DNA from: Rhodocollybia butyracea
Taxonomy: Eukaryota; Basidiomycota; Agaricomycetes; Agaricales; Omphalotaceae
Assembly: GCA_015501585.1 (NCBI GenBank)
Contig: JADNRY010000245.1
Location: forward strand, 28,844 to 92,843
Reading direction: 5' to 3'
Length of the DNA stretch: 64,000 nucleotides
Below are positions 37,381 through 49,489 of the stretch, one piece after another; positions within the stretch are counted from its first letter, which is position 1; each line of letters opens with the position of its first letter. The notes below the pieces were generated by a model that saw only the letters and a program-made list of their open reading frames with translations, made no database searches and was not told the DNA's origin. Both the position numbers and the translations under genes were made by a program.

Positions 37381-38437
37381 CCTAACATACGCAGAATATC
37401 CCTGTTTTGTCGAAGAATTTCTGCATTCTGCTCCTCGATTGCGGACAAATGATGCAGCAAATTAGAGCGATCCTTTTTGGGTGACACCACTGAGTCGTCT
37501 GTTTCAGTCTTATGCTTCTTTGTCAGAGGTTTCTGGCTTCGGTTCCTTGGGTAATCCAAGAGCATTGTACCTTTTTCAGTTTGCATGGGACGCAGGTTGC
37601 CGAGCGGGGCATTGCCTGAGGCACACAACCTGTGGGGTCCTTGGCGCGGATGCAGCTGTCACATGGTACGCGCTTACTCTCCTCAAAGTGGGGTTTCGAG
37701 TCCTCGGAATCAGACAAGAAATCAATATCGCTCTGATCAGAGCTATCCTAAGGAAAGTTAGCCAAAGAGAGTTATTCAGACCTGTGTTGACTCACCTTTG
37801 GGTCGATCACTTCCATCTTACGCTTGTTTAGGTTCACTTCTGTTTTATTTTCATTCTTCTCCGACGCCTTACGCACAGGAGATGTCTAAAGTCGATCAGC
37901 ACGAGAGCTTGGGAGCTATAGCCTAAACGGCTTACATTGGACTTTTTATTCGAACCTGACGGAACGAATGAGAAGGAAGAGTCCTCAGAACTCTTCAACC
38001 CAACAGCCTTGCGAGCCCGGACTTCATTTGCCTGCTCCAACTCTGATTTCTTCTTACTAATTCCTCGGCCTTGACCTTCCTTGATCCATCCTTTTCCCTC
38101 TTCAAGTATGACTTGACTTTATTTCTCTCCATAATTTCCCTATCGATGCGCTCCTGTTTGGTTTTCTTTGCCTGGAGCTGTTCCTCCTCTTTCTCTTTTC
38201 GAACCTTCTCCACTGCTTTCTCCAGGGCTAGTTTCTTTTTCTTCAACTCAGCTCTTTTGTCTTCGGCAATTTTCCGTGCTTCCGCCTCAACCTCGTTGGC
38301 GTTTTTTTCAAGCCATTCGAGATCAGAGAGAGTTGGAGACGGAGACTGGTCTTTTTTGAAGTATTCAAACTCGGAGAGGGTAGGAGACGGAGGCGGGTAA
38401 TCTGATTTTTTTTTTGACCATTCTGAAGAGAGGACAT
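37381..38437 (-). pseudogene. Coiled-coil and Cys-cluster protein of unknown function, frameshifted
   Basis: Minus-strand frames in order: PSPTLSEFEYFKKDQSPSP (a near-duplicate PTLSDLEWLEKN follows), a long charged coiled coil (LEKAVEKVRKEKEEEQ, KKTKQERIDREIMERN), SELEQANEVRARKAVGLKSS, then VPCDSCIRAKDPTGC and RSATCVPCKLKKVQCSW, and a C-terminal helix LLHHLSAIEEQNAEILRQN. The C-x2-C-x8-C and C-x2-C-x6-C spacing resembles Cys clusters in agaric proteins often found near transposons. The coiled coil and the following block are in different frames near 38065, and so are the Cys cluster and the C-terminal helix near 37560. Neither change has a plausible intron, so I call it a pseudogene. Confidence 0.55.
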
Positions 38438-40584
38438 GGTTTAAGAAGGACGAGTTTAAGCGGAGGACACGACAAATGAAGTCAGTGGGGGGAGGGGAAG
38501 CTTTCTCTTATCGTTCCCTGCCCAAGAGCGTCCCTAACCTTCAATAGGGTGCTCCAAACTGGCCAAACCGCATTGAATCACCGATTACATCCAGGATTTG
38601 CCAAGGCCGCTAGTACCACTCAATAATTGAAGTGAAGATACATCAAAGCTAGGCAACCATCCTGTCAAGGAGTCAGTCTCCTGCGGACTAAATATCATTG
38701 ATAGTGATTTATATAGATACACTTAGTATCCAGACTCAAAAGGTCGACGCGTCAAGGCACTGGTACAGGCGCCTGTTTTTCAAACATTCCACGGACTTGA
38801 AAATCGTGCACAATAAAACAACAAATCACTCTCAACACGTCTGCTTAGGTTCAACTTGTACTTATACACTTTCGCTCCTGCCTGTACTACAGCAGAGATG
38901 ACACTTTATATGAACTTACTGGGAAGATATGCGCCCCTCCTTACAAGTTTACTGACCCTATGCCTATGCACGCTATGGTCCGCCATTGATACACCTTTAG
39001 AATTACAATCTTATTTATCCAAAGCTGGGCAAATGATTGATACTTAATGTTAGACCTCGGCATGAACGCGTATATCAGATCTTGCTAACCTATTTTATAA
39101 GATGACCAGGAGCATCATTTGGATCCTCCTGTTTCGGATCGCCGAACAGAGACTCACCGCCGCAGTCAGCAAGTTTTGCTGCTGGAGCCTCAAAGACGAG
39201 CAGGTCTTTTCAAGTCAAAGTGTATAGCTGTGTTTAAACCAGCTGAGTCCTGACCTGGCCCAAGCTGCCAAGATTAAGTTGGCGCCACAAGGCGCGCCCA
39301 TGCAGTTGAACTCCAAACATTCTGGTATCTAAGGCGCTTTTGAAAAAGGATACATTATTGCCTACCTGTAAAATGAAATGCTTGTACTCACTGGAACCTG
39401 AATTAAAGAAGCCTCCCATGTCTTGAAACGGCAGCCTATCTCCTCCAAATCTCGGTTCGATATCCTTCTTCAGCGCGGCACAAGGAACCAGAGACGGTAT
39501 GAAACGCAATCCCCTTCAGGAACTTGAGTATAAACATCGGTCTGTCTGGGATGACTTTGACGACATCATGAAACATCATGAATACATAGGCTGCTGAAGG
39601 TGACCCCACCGCAGGTTGGAGAGAATATGAATTCACTGAAAGATGGCTTTGATACCAGCAACTAAAACAACTCCCTACCTTACTTCTCCTCCTACATCTG
39701 GCCATTTATTATCTCCGACTGACCTGTAACAGTCTGTATTCAAGGTGTCCACATAATGTCACCCGTAAGAGTGTTTAGTGAAATATCTAGTAAGGAGTAA
39801 GAAGAGCGTGAAGCGGGAGTGAGGAACGGCGTAGTATTCGGAGTGTAAAATAATTGACGGGGTGACAAGAGCGTGAGTGAGAGGAGTAACCGGAACAGAG
39901 GCGTGAAAGTGTAATATGAGTAATAGTCGGGGAGTCGTATCCAGTCACTGCTGGCCTGCAACTTAAGAGCAGTAAATGGGGCATAAGAGAATTAAATTGT
40001 TCTATCTACTTCGTAACCTTTAAATACTATTCTACTTATCCTATTTAGGCCTCGCTCCACTCGCCGCCTGTGTGCGTACTTCAGTCGGCATCCTATTTTT
40101 GATCCACTACGGTTGCGTATGCGTACGGCTCGCTTTGACTCACGTGCCGACCTTTACTGAAAACAAATCCACGCTAGGACAATAAAACCCTGGACTGTTA
40201 CTAAAATTTGGTGCGCCAGTTTCGACACCTCTAGCCCAGGACATCGATACCGCAAACGCTTGGTGTTTCGGGTGGCTAGTCCTAACCCGTATTCTCTTTT
40301 TGAACCTGGTTTTTCTTTCCCTCCGTCCGGATTGCGCATATCTTCCTTCAGGATGAGCGTCATGACGCTTTACATTTATTCCATCCCTCAGCTCTGTTCT
40401 AGATCTGCCCTTGTAAATGAGCATGCCACCACGTTCTCTACATGCGGGGCTGTCTCATGCCGCATGCGTCCCATCCACATTGGCTTCTATGTATCTCAAA
40501 AAAACAAAACCACCATCAGGCTCAAGGCCTTAAGTTCATTTACCACACCCAAGGGCAACTGACTCGGAATGTCCTGCCTATTAC

Positions 40585-40770
40585 TAGATCTCGGTCACTC
40601 TAACTTGGCTGTCCTCTGTCAATATTAAAAGGTATCGAAAGGTGATTGGATACTATGGGCTGACATGGTCGGTTCAAACGCATGCGCCATGCAAAGGATG
40701 ACCAAAAGAGATGGTAAGTTAAGGGAAGTGTCCATTTCTGTAGAGTCTAATCAATAGTGCAGGAATCGCT
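40585..40770 (+). repeat. Dispersed repeat R2, copy B
   Basis: Ordered matches to 35545-35745, including TATCGAAAGGTGATT and a GGTTCAAACG block. Confidence 0.5.
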
Positions 40771-42824
40771 AACGATTGTATTGCCTTAGTCTAGATGACA
40801 CTACTGTCGATTGCGGGATAGCGAAATCTCAACCAAGTCGGGCCTACCTCGCGTTCGAAAACGGGTTAGATACATTCAAACACGCGGCGATTTTACTACC
40901 CATGTTTGGGACTTGCAAAAGATGATTATAAAACAATTTGATCATCTTGGTTGCCGCTTCAATCTCAATATAACAGTGAGTAGGGAATCAGCAACCTCTC
41001 AGTCAGGGGATAATAGTGTACGGAGTCGTTTTGAATCCGGCTCGCCAGTCGATTTGAACGATTAGAGGTCCAACAAATAGTTGTCAAAGAATAACACCAT
41101 AGGCTGTCACTCTCAATGCTCGTACAGGATCACACAAGGAAAGACCCAGATACAGGTAGGACATTTACAGGCAGACAGCTAGCTCTTTCGAACAATCAAC
41201 ATAAATTTGACTATACTAACATATCTCGGTGAAACTCCATCGGACCATCTGAATTGACGTAGTTGAAGGCAAGATAAGGGACAAAATACCGAAAAACTCA
41301 CAGCAACGAGTTGAAGCAACAAGTCGAGGAATGCAGACGTGGAAGTATTATCTCAAATCTATTGACGATAGTTTGAAATGAAGTCGGGCCGCATGGCTGA
41401 TACCAGAGCACACGTATCACCCACGGAATAGTCTCGAAAAATCTCCATTAGTACATCGAACGTGGACGTGTACTTTGAAGGATAGCTTACCGAACCCGAT
41501 ACTATCTGCAGCGCATGTATCACGGTAACCCGCATCGCAAATCCTGCAAGATGGACCGATGGTCAGAAAAATCCATTGGAACACAACGGCTATTTTCAGC
41601 TACGCATCGACAGATGCCTGACTATCTCTATCGCGTGTTCCATTATTGGATTCTGCGATAAAGATCACGCTCAGCGCGAACTGAAAGACAGAAATAACTG
41701 CAGCATACCTACAACATATTATGCACTCGCATACTTGTATATCTCCCAATCACGATCTCGGGATCAAGATCACTGAAAGTCGAGATGCACCTAAGTCCCA
41801 AAGCGTCCGAGGCTCTTGAGTGCGGCTTTAGATTGGGTTACTGGGCCGAGGACGGGAAAATCAAGATCTTGATCATGCAGCATTACATACTAAATGGGCT
41901 GAGACCAGGACATAGAGTGGAGGAGCAAACACGACGGTGGGGATACTGATACGACGTGGTAATACTCCACTAGCGCTAGTGTTGCTTGCCATGACGAACA
42001 AAGCCTATGTAAGCGGTGTGAGGCAGGTGAGAAGCTGTTAGCGAGGTTCAGCAATGCATCAGCTCACTTTCGAAAATCGGCCCACGGACAGAACATTAGC
42101 CCGCAAGGACGTCAACTCGAGAGAGATTTTTTGTAATTTCGGGTTCGAGTACATATCCCGACTTGCACAAATGAAGGTTTGATGGAAAGAGTTGGGACGG
42201 TATACAGATGACGACGGTCTTTGTATTTTGACCTAATCAACGAGGACTGGGTCAGTAATAGAGCTTAAAGCGACGGAATAATGACACCTACCTATCGCAT
42301 ATCTAGAACTGAGTACCATAAATCCACTCAAAGTACCGAGATGCAGAAGCCGGCACGACGATGTCACGACACTAGCTTCATGCTTTGAGTAAATTCACTT
42401 CATCGACGCAATGACAAGGGAGGTCGCATGAAGATATAGGAAATTTGGTCCGAACATAGTCGAAGCCAGTGGTCCGTTAACGCGTTAACGTTCAGCGTGC
42501 GGTGTGCATAGGCACCATACTAAACCCAGTATCGCCAATTTCCCTGCGTCAACTATGTGTTCATTTTCTTCCCCTGAAATTCATCGTGGAAGTATGTAAA
42601 TCCCCGCCTGTAGCGTTCAGTGTCTCGCAAGTTCAAGTGCGGGCGCCGATAACAGCCCAGATAAATGAATTTTTAGTTGCTCTGATTGTGGTGAAGAGGA
42701 GAATATGCTGAGGCAACGTCAGTCAAGAAAGTACGAACATGCGCAATGATACGCACCCGTTCAGACTTTTCCAGATTCTGAGTCACCTTGCTGGTAATCA
42801 GGGTAAACTGAGGCGTAATATGAG

Positions 42825-43175
42825 GGTTGAACGTTGAATACTGAACGTACTTAACGCTAGTGATCTGCAGCTCAAGCTAGCGTTGACAAGGTTGACATTG
42901 AATATTGAATATTGAATATTGAATATTGAACGTTGAACACCGAGTGCTTGACTCGCGCTGAAGCTGAAGTGATGAAGGTGGAGGAAGCTGGAGATCGAAG
43001 GAAAGAGAAAGGTAATAAACAAGAGCCGCTAATCGGGCCGTTCGAATGATGTCTCAATGATAACGATAAGCGCCGATCGACGATTTTTGCTTTTGTTCAG
43101 TGACTATGCGAAGCCCAAAGCTTGAAAGACCTAACGTTCAACGTTCAACGTTCAAACGTTCAACGTTGATGTTAA
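42825..43175. repeat. Minisatellite pair in inverted arrangement
   Basis: The left block (42825-42940) has TTGAATA repeated four to five times and TTGAACGTTGAA. The right block (43129-43175) has TTCAACG repeated several times. The right block is close to the reverse complement of the TTGAACG part of the left, with about 190 bases between, so the pair could form a hairpin or be terminal inverted repeats of a small element. Confidence 0.65.
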
Positions 43176-44903
43176 TGTCCATCTCTCCACGCGTTGCAAG
43201 CTCTCACACTAAAATCTCCGCCAAAACCAACTGCTGCACCAGACACTCCTCGACTATCGTCAACAGGAACTTTCTTGTCACTATTAATCTGAAGAGCTGA
43301 AAGGGAAGTTTGTGGCTTGGAAACCGCTTACATCTCCCGCATCATCCACCTGTAATGTCCTCACTGACTTGTCTGACTTGTGGAGTACGCTCAAGCTACC
43401 GTTCATCAATCATTAATCATTACTCTAACTCTATCCTCGTGGCTAGTCGATGTTGCTCAAATATTCAACTTTTGTGCCAACCAAATAACAACAGTACATT
43501 GTGTTCTATCTTGTCCCTGATTTCATCACTAATGGGTTTCCCTTAGTGTGTTTGTCTCGATGCTGCCAATGGTCCAGCCACTGCTCTCACCATTCTCCGT
43601 TCGACTCATCGACAACATTCATCTCAGCTTAACGCGACAATTTATACTGCCAACTCTCAGAAAGCCGCGTACCACGAAATAGAGTCACTGCACTCTTGGG
43701 AACCAATTTATTTTCAAGTACGTGTTGTTCATTGTCAGCAACCGATACGAATTAATATGTTTTCTGGTATACAGTTGCACTTTAAATGCCTCCATATTTT
43801 CACCTAACTATGATGATTCTTTGTCGCCTACGAAAACCGCAAAATATGTAACCCTTTGACTGACACAGATCACATCGGTGTCTGTACCACAGTTTTTCGT
43901 TCCAGGTATGGCTACCGAGCCTTCTCTTTTCCAAATCAACAATACAGTCCCACTTTCCTCACTGATACATCTCCATATGTTGCTGTTCATGGTACTATAC
44001 ATATCATACAGACTTCTCTTATACCAAACCTTTGCACAGTAATGACCACAACTGGTGTTGGATTTGACCTGGGACTCTCCACACGGAAGGAACCACTGGG
44101 AACTAGAAAGAGCGACGTCACATTTACTCCGTTGAGGGATGCGAAAGTCTCTCCACCTTAATGAACGAGAAACGTGGGTTTCACACCTACTATTTTCTTC
44201 TTGAGTTGTCTTCTCATTTTTATGTCTTCCAGTGCGAAGATTCCCGGTGATTTTTCCGAACGCCATCTTAAAACTAGGTCATGTCAAGAATATCCCCTTC
44301 GTGGATCTAGACAGAGCGCTGAGGACGTTGAAGGCTGCCGGGAAGATGAACGAACGAAGTAAAGGAAGTAAGCACCGATCAGGGCCGGGCGCCGGTGCTT
44401 GAACAAGAGAATTGTTCAATCTAAGTTCTTTACCCTCATCGCACCATGACTGTTGACTCACATCCAGGCGTGGCCAAGCCCTGCCTTGGTTGATGCCTTC
44501 AGCGCTTCAGAACCTATTTGTGTTCAAGACCTCTCGCGTAATGGCCTCTCAATTTTCCGTAGCAAGCGTGGATTTTGCAGTCCATAGAAATACCTGCACA
44601 ACACTGCTAGAAACCTACTGCAGAGACTTGTACACTCACTGGCTGGTATTGATGCAGATCTGCTGAAACCCATTAAACTTTCAACAGGCATCAAGCATGC
44701 TCATCGAGCAAAATTGGGGGTTCTTTAACGCATCTCTTCAGTGCCCTCCGCTCTGATCCGTCAAATCTAGAGCACGCCGTATCATAGCGAATGAACCTGG
44801 CATTCTAAGTAATTTTTCCCGTCGCATAAAAGGCCCAGTTCGATCACATCCCGATTATCTTTATTATACCCTCCACTAACTCTCCGACTACGGCTTACTC
44901 GTG

Positions 44904-46829
44904 ATGCCTTACAAAGATCTTCATATGGTATCGTCCGAACGTCTGGGTAGCTCAACAACTCTTCATACCAATGTAGAAGACGCCTCCCATCCTACAGCCG
45001 CTCGCAACGCACGCCCACCTCTCACCCCCTTGGCTAGTTCAGCCGCAACACTCACCTATCCTCGGAATGAGCCTCAGAAATGCAAGAGCTCGGATCCAGA
45101 AAACTATCACGACATAGAGACGCTCAAAGAAACCAATACAACCATTAAATTTGATGCTCCAGATGCTCCTCCAGACGGCGGACTGAAAGCATGGAGTAGT
45201 GTGCTTGGGTAAGTTGAAGTCTGCTACTTTGACCTCCCAAACTTTGACCTCCCAACTCACACTTACGATCTACTACAGAGCTTCGTTAGTTGCTTTCACC
45301 ACTTTCGGGTATGTACGCTTAGTCTGATTTGCATGTCCAACCGTACTCACGAGCTGTGAGATAGGTTCGCCAATGCCTTCGGAGCATTCGCCGACTTTTA
45401 CAGCGCCTCATATCTATCAGAATTCTCTCCTACGCTCATTTCTATGATTGGAGCTCTACAAATTTTTGTCCTCTACCTACGTTCGTCCTTGCTACTAACA
45501 AAACTTAAATTTCACGCTTATAATATTGCGTAGTGGCGGGCGTATCTGGTGCAATGTTCGATGCAATAGGCCCTCAATACCTCATCCCATTCAGCGGGTT
45601 TATTGTAGTCATATCTTTATTCTTGCTTTCGGTAACGCAACCGCAGCAGATATACCAGCAATTTCTTTGCCAGTCCGTCCTGTTTACTATCGGCGCAGCC
45701 TTTGGGTGAGATTCCTGTACCACAATTTGGTTCATCCGTTCAATTGTATTTTATTTTCAGGTTTTTCCCCACTCTTGCCCTGATGTCGCATTGGTTCAAG
45801 TTTAAAATGCCGTACGCTGTAGGATGTATAATCTCTGGCTCAAGCATAGGTGGAATAGTCTACCCTATCATGCTCACTAGACTAGTTCCCCATATTGGAT
45901 TTAAATCTTTGCTCATGTTACCACCTCGCATTCTGACAAGACGATATCATAGGGTGGACCATGCGAGTCATTGCATTTATGTCCCTTTTCTGCTACGTTG
46001 TTGGTACCCTCACAATCTACCCTCGCCGACCAACCAAACCTCTCCGCACTTTACGAAACTACTAGACTTCAACGGGTTCAAAGACCCATGTTACCTCTTC
46101 CTCGCCGTCGGATGGTTCGGCGTTTTCTCCATCTGGAATCCGTTCTTCTATGTGGGGCTTTCCGCTGAACTGGCGAATCCCGGCTCCCCTCTCAATCAAT
46201 ACTACCTCTCCATCTTATGTGCTTCCTCGGTTGTGGGTAGAGTCAGTCCCGGGCTGCTTGCAAGTCGTGTTGGGAGGTAAGTTTTAAAACACGAAAATCG
46301 TCGATAATGCTCAAATTCATCATCAGGTTCAACCTCCTTTGGATGTCGACATTCCTTTCCGCCGTTCTTATATTCGCATTGTGGTATACCAGTTTCAGTG
46401 AAGCAAGTCTTATTACTTTTGTAGTGCTCTATGGTATTGTTGCCGGACCTTTTTTCACCTTTATTCCTGTATGTTTGTCTCTCTCCATCTCTATCCTACT
46501 CTCACATTGCGCTGCATTCTCCCTCTCACACCGTTTCAGCCTTGTGTTGCCTCGTTATCTCCCATTGACCGAGTCGGCGCACGTCTAGGCTTTTTGTACG
46601 CATTCATGGCCACTGCCTGTCTAGCCGGTACCCCAGTTGGAGGTGTCTTCATTACTACGAGCACTGTCGCCAACTACAAACATCTCATCTTGTTTTCAGT
46701 GAGTCGTCTATTTGATTCCTACTACGACGATGCTCTTAACTCCGTCAGGGCCTTATGGCTTTCATCGGCGCAGCGTTCTTGTTTGCCGCTAGAATGGCTC
46801 ATGATCGACGTGTATTCGCTAGAGATTGA
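44904..46829 (+). pseudogene. Monocarboxylate-type MFS transporter (MCT/MCH family), probably frameshifted
   Basis: Family of proton-linked monocarboxylate or riboflavin carriers; substrate here unknown. ATG at 44904 (MPYKDLHMVS), with CATAAAAG about 80 bases upstream as a possible TATA box. A long polar N-terminus ends in the family signature DAPPDGGLKAW. Exons join well through four introns: VLGASLVAFTTFGFANAFG, EFSPTLISMIGALQIF, MFDAIGPQYLIPFSGF, LCQSVLFTIGAAFG, FPTLALMSHWFKFKMPYAVG and IISGSSIGGIVYPIML. Later parts are MRVIAFMSLFCYVVGTLTIY, GFKDPCYLFLAVGWFGVFS, SILCASSVVGRVSPGLL, TPVGGVFITTST and a last exon ending RRVFARD at the TGA at 46827-46829. Two joins fail: near 45920-45960 no in-frame splice is found, and near 46045 the frame must shift by one base. 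Likely recently inactivated, or assembly indels. Confidence 0.65.
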
Positions 46830-49489
46830 AACACTCTACGGCAACACTTACTCTACTTTCCTGCCCTATTACTCAAGATGTAAACATTAATTATAATTAT
46901 ACTGTCTGACTTTGACCAGGGTACAACCTCATTATGGCTACTGCGAGTAGCTATAGTATTCATTCTTCCTAAGTTGGAAGATTTCGACACAACATCTGTG
47001 ATTGTCCGGTATTCCTTGGTCTCACAATCAAGTACCGCCGATTTCAGCTCCTCCAGTATAAGGTGTTGGTTCCGTTGATGCTACCACACCTTCCGGTTCT
47101 AATGCTCTCAATGTTCTTATCCCTTCAGGAAGTCTCCTCTAGCTATCCTCGCGCTCCTCCTGGCTTTCTGGAGGCCTCGACAAAGCTCTTGGCGATAGGA
47201 AAGCTTTTTTTTTGACCTTCAAACACTTCGAACGCCCTCCGCAAAGAGCTTATTCCCTGCATCGTTGTTAAAAGGGGATGGGCGGCTGGCTTTGGTATGG
47301 AGGACTCTGGATTCAGGTCCGGAGCACTTTGGGTTAGGACGGAAAGGCTTTGGGTATAGAAAGGTACAGGCACGTCAGTACCCCCAGCTCTCGTCCGGAT
47401 TCAACGGTGGGTCTTGGTTCTTGGGAACTTGTAGTTGCTTCTACAGTATACCCTTTTACCAGGTCGGTTTATCATAACCTCCGGGTCCTTCTTTCTCCGT
47501 CCCTCCCACATCTCCCCACACCCGCTACATCACTCTTCACACTCTCAGCATCTCTCCACATCCGAATTCCATCCGTTTCATCGCTTCAATTACCAGCCCT
47601 CCGTGGTTTGAATATGCTTCTATGATTTGGGTTCTTCGGGTTCTTCCAGTTCTTCACAGCAACGAAATTTCTGGATACCTAGATACCGTGGCTATGGAGT
47701 GTCCGGCAATCGGTAGTAAGGACCAGTCATCAAAGTAAGGCAGCGCTAGGCGAGAGGATCGCGTACAACCGCGGCGTGTTCAAAGGGGATTCGCAAAGTA
47801 ATATTGTGTATTCTAACGTTGATAGTACAGGAATACCCTGATATTCCGACCAGAGCTAAAGGAACCAATCAGAACTCAGCGTGGAGGGATTAGGCCTGAC
47901 CGAAGGGCTCACCTCCGCAAATCCTCACATCGTTAGACCAACGGCCAAAAAAAGTCATGATCCAACAGACTGGAAAAATCAGAAGGTGTAAAAGTGGATT
48001 CACTGAAGGCCCACCTTCACAAATGACAAAAGATTCCTGGGAGTTCCTACATCGAAAGCATTGAGAGCTTGAGAAGATTAGGCGCCATAGGAAATACTCG
48101 GAGTTGTGTAGGCTAGAGGGAACTAGTGAGTGGTATGAGAGGATAATCAGTGGTGTAAGTTATTATAGACGAGAAAGATGGGTAGTCTTACCTGATTGTC
48201 ATCAGACTATCTCGCTTCTTGAGTGCATCCTGTTGGCGCGTTATGTCAGGAGGGGAGCAGAGTGAAGCGCTGGATCTAGGGTCTCCGCCGGACTATCTGA
48301 AGCTTGGAATCACGAAGAAGCAGTCATGCATCTTGGCCTGTTATGTCGAAAAGGGAAAAGGCAGAAAAAAAAGACTGAAGACGCGACGTAAAAGGACAAA
48401 GATTGAATTTATTGCGGTAGAGATCACAACTGTGCAGTGTCCTTGATCATGAGAGAACGACCATAAGTAGTAGACCATGTCAATTTTGAAATGTGCTTCC
48501 AGATACTGCTGTAACTTGCAGGGAGTCCAGTGAGCCTTGAAATTGACCGCACGGAACTGTAAAACGGCCAATATATATATACATTTAGTCTCAGAGATGT
48601 GGCGAGGAACCATCGTAACGCATCGTCGATTTTTCGGCGCAGGATTTCGGGCCGTACCAGCGCTTAGATGTAATTTCGCTCTCCCTCTTGCAATGACAAC
48701 AACGAACTCGATGTCAGCATTTCCGGCACAGGATCTTTACCTTTCTCCCTTTTTTCTTATTTTCAGCACGCTCCCGAGAAAATCCTTGTCCTCCCACCGC
48801 TCCAGCGTTTGATACGCATCTAGAAAACTACAAATTCAAGTTCTCCGTCCTCGGTCTTCTTCTCCCAACCTCACTAACGAGAATAATAAAGCTCATGGTA
48901 CCCTCCTGAGCTGACCGGTTCATGTGCTTTACCCAAGTTTCAACTGGAAAGCGAGAGCGATAGGATGATAGCTGGGTCGAAGGCTTTAGAAGGCGATTCA
49001 GGACTTTTGGAAGGCATACGGTGGTGGATATGGTCGATAGCTGCTGGTGCGTAGTAACACTTTTACTTGCTTCTTTGAGCTCGGTTCTGACGCGTTTTTA
49101 TTTATTTTAGTAGACTTTAATATCGAGGAAGGGCTCGTGGTAGATGGAGTTTGGTCACTGCTCGTTTTGTTTCCAACAGAATCGTTAGTGTTCTTTTTTT
49201 CTCTCAGGAAGCTATCCACTAATCTGTGGCAATCCAGAGCATGAATTTGGTGCATTTCCTGTTTCGATGCAGACCCATTCCTTCTGTATTTGCGGCTAGC
49301 AAGAAATGACGCGACGCGTGACACACGAATGCTCAGGGATTCTCGCGTCGCTGGTAGATTTCAGTCTCTATCAACACCGTGAGTTTCTTTCCCTCCTTTC
49401 TTAAACCGAGTAATAAACTCGATATTCTTGCTAGGCATGTAACTCGCTCATTGACCTCGATGCCAATATTCCCGATCACACTCAAGACG
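46830..49489. other. 2.7 kb without a recognisable gene
   Basis: Short open frames only. 47460-47600 on the plus strand is pyrimidine-rich. No repeat or RNA gene was recognised. Confidence 0.4.

Larger units (their letters stand above)
38438..44903. other. 6.5 kb without a clear gene; repeats and decayed coding pieces
   Basis: 39234-39705 (minus) shows coding-like pieces that I could not assemble. 43550-44160 (plus) has a splice-like join between a frame ending LHSWEPIYFQ and one containing VCTTVFRSRYGYRAF and GVGFDLGLSTRKEPLG, again unassigned. R2 copy B and a minisatellite pair are listed separately. I see nothing else in 40800-42800. Confidence 0.35.

Noticed and set aside
42120..42165. 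GGGTTCGAGT resembling a tRNA T-arm
   Set aside because: Stem and loop sizes are wrong and no acceptor, D or anticodon arm fits. No tRNA or rRNA gene was found in the window.
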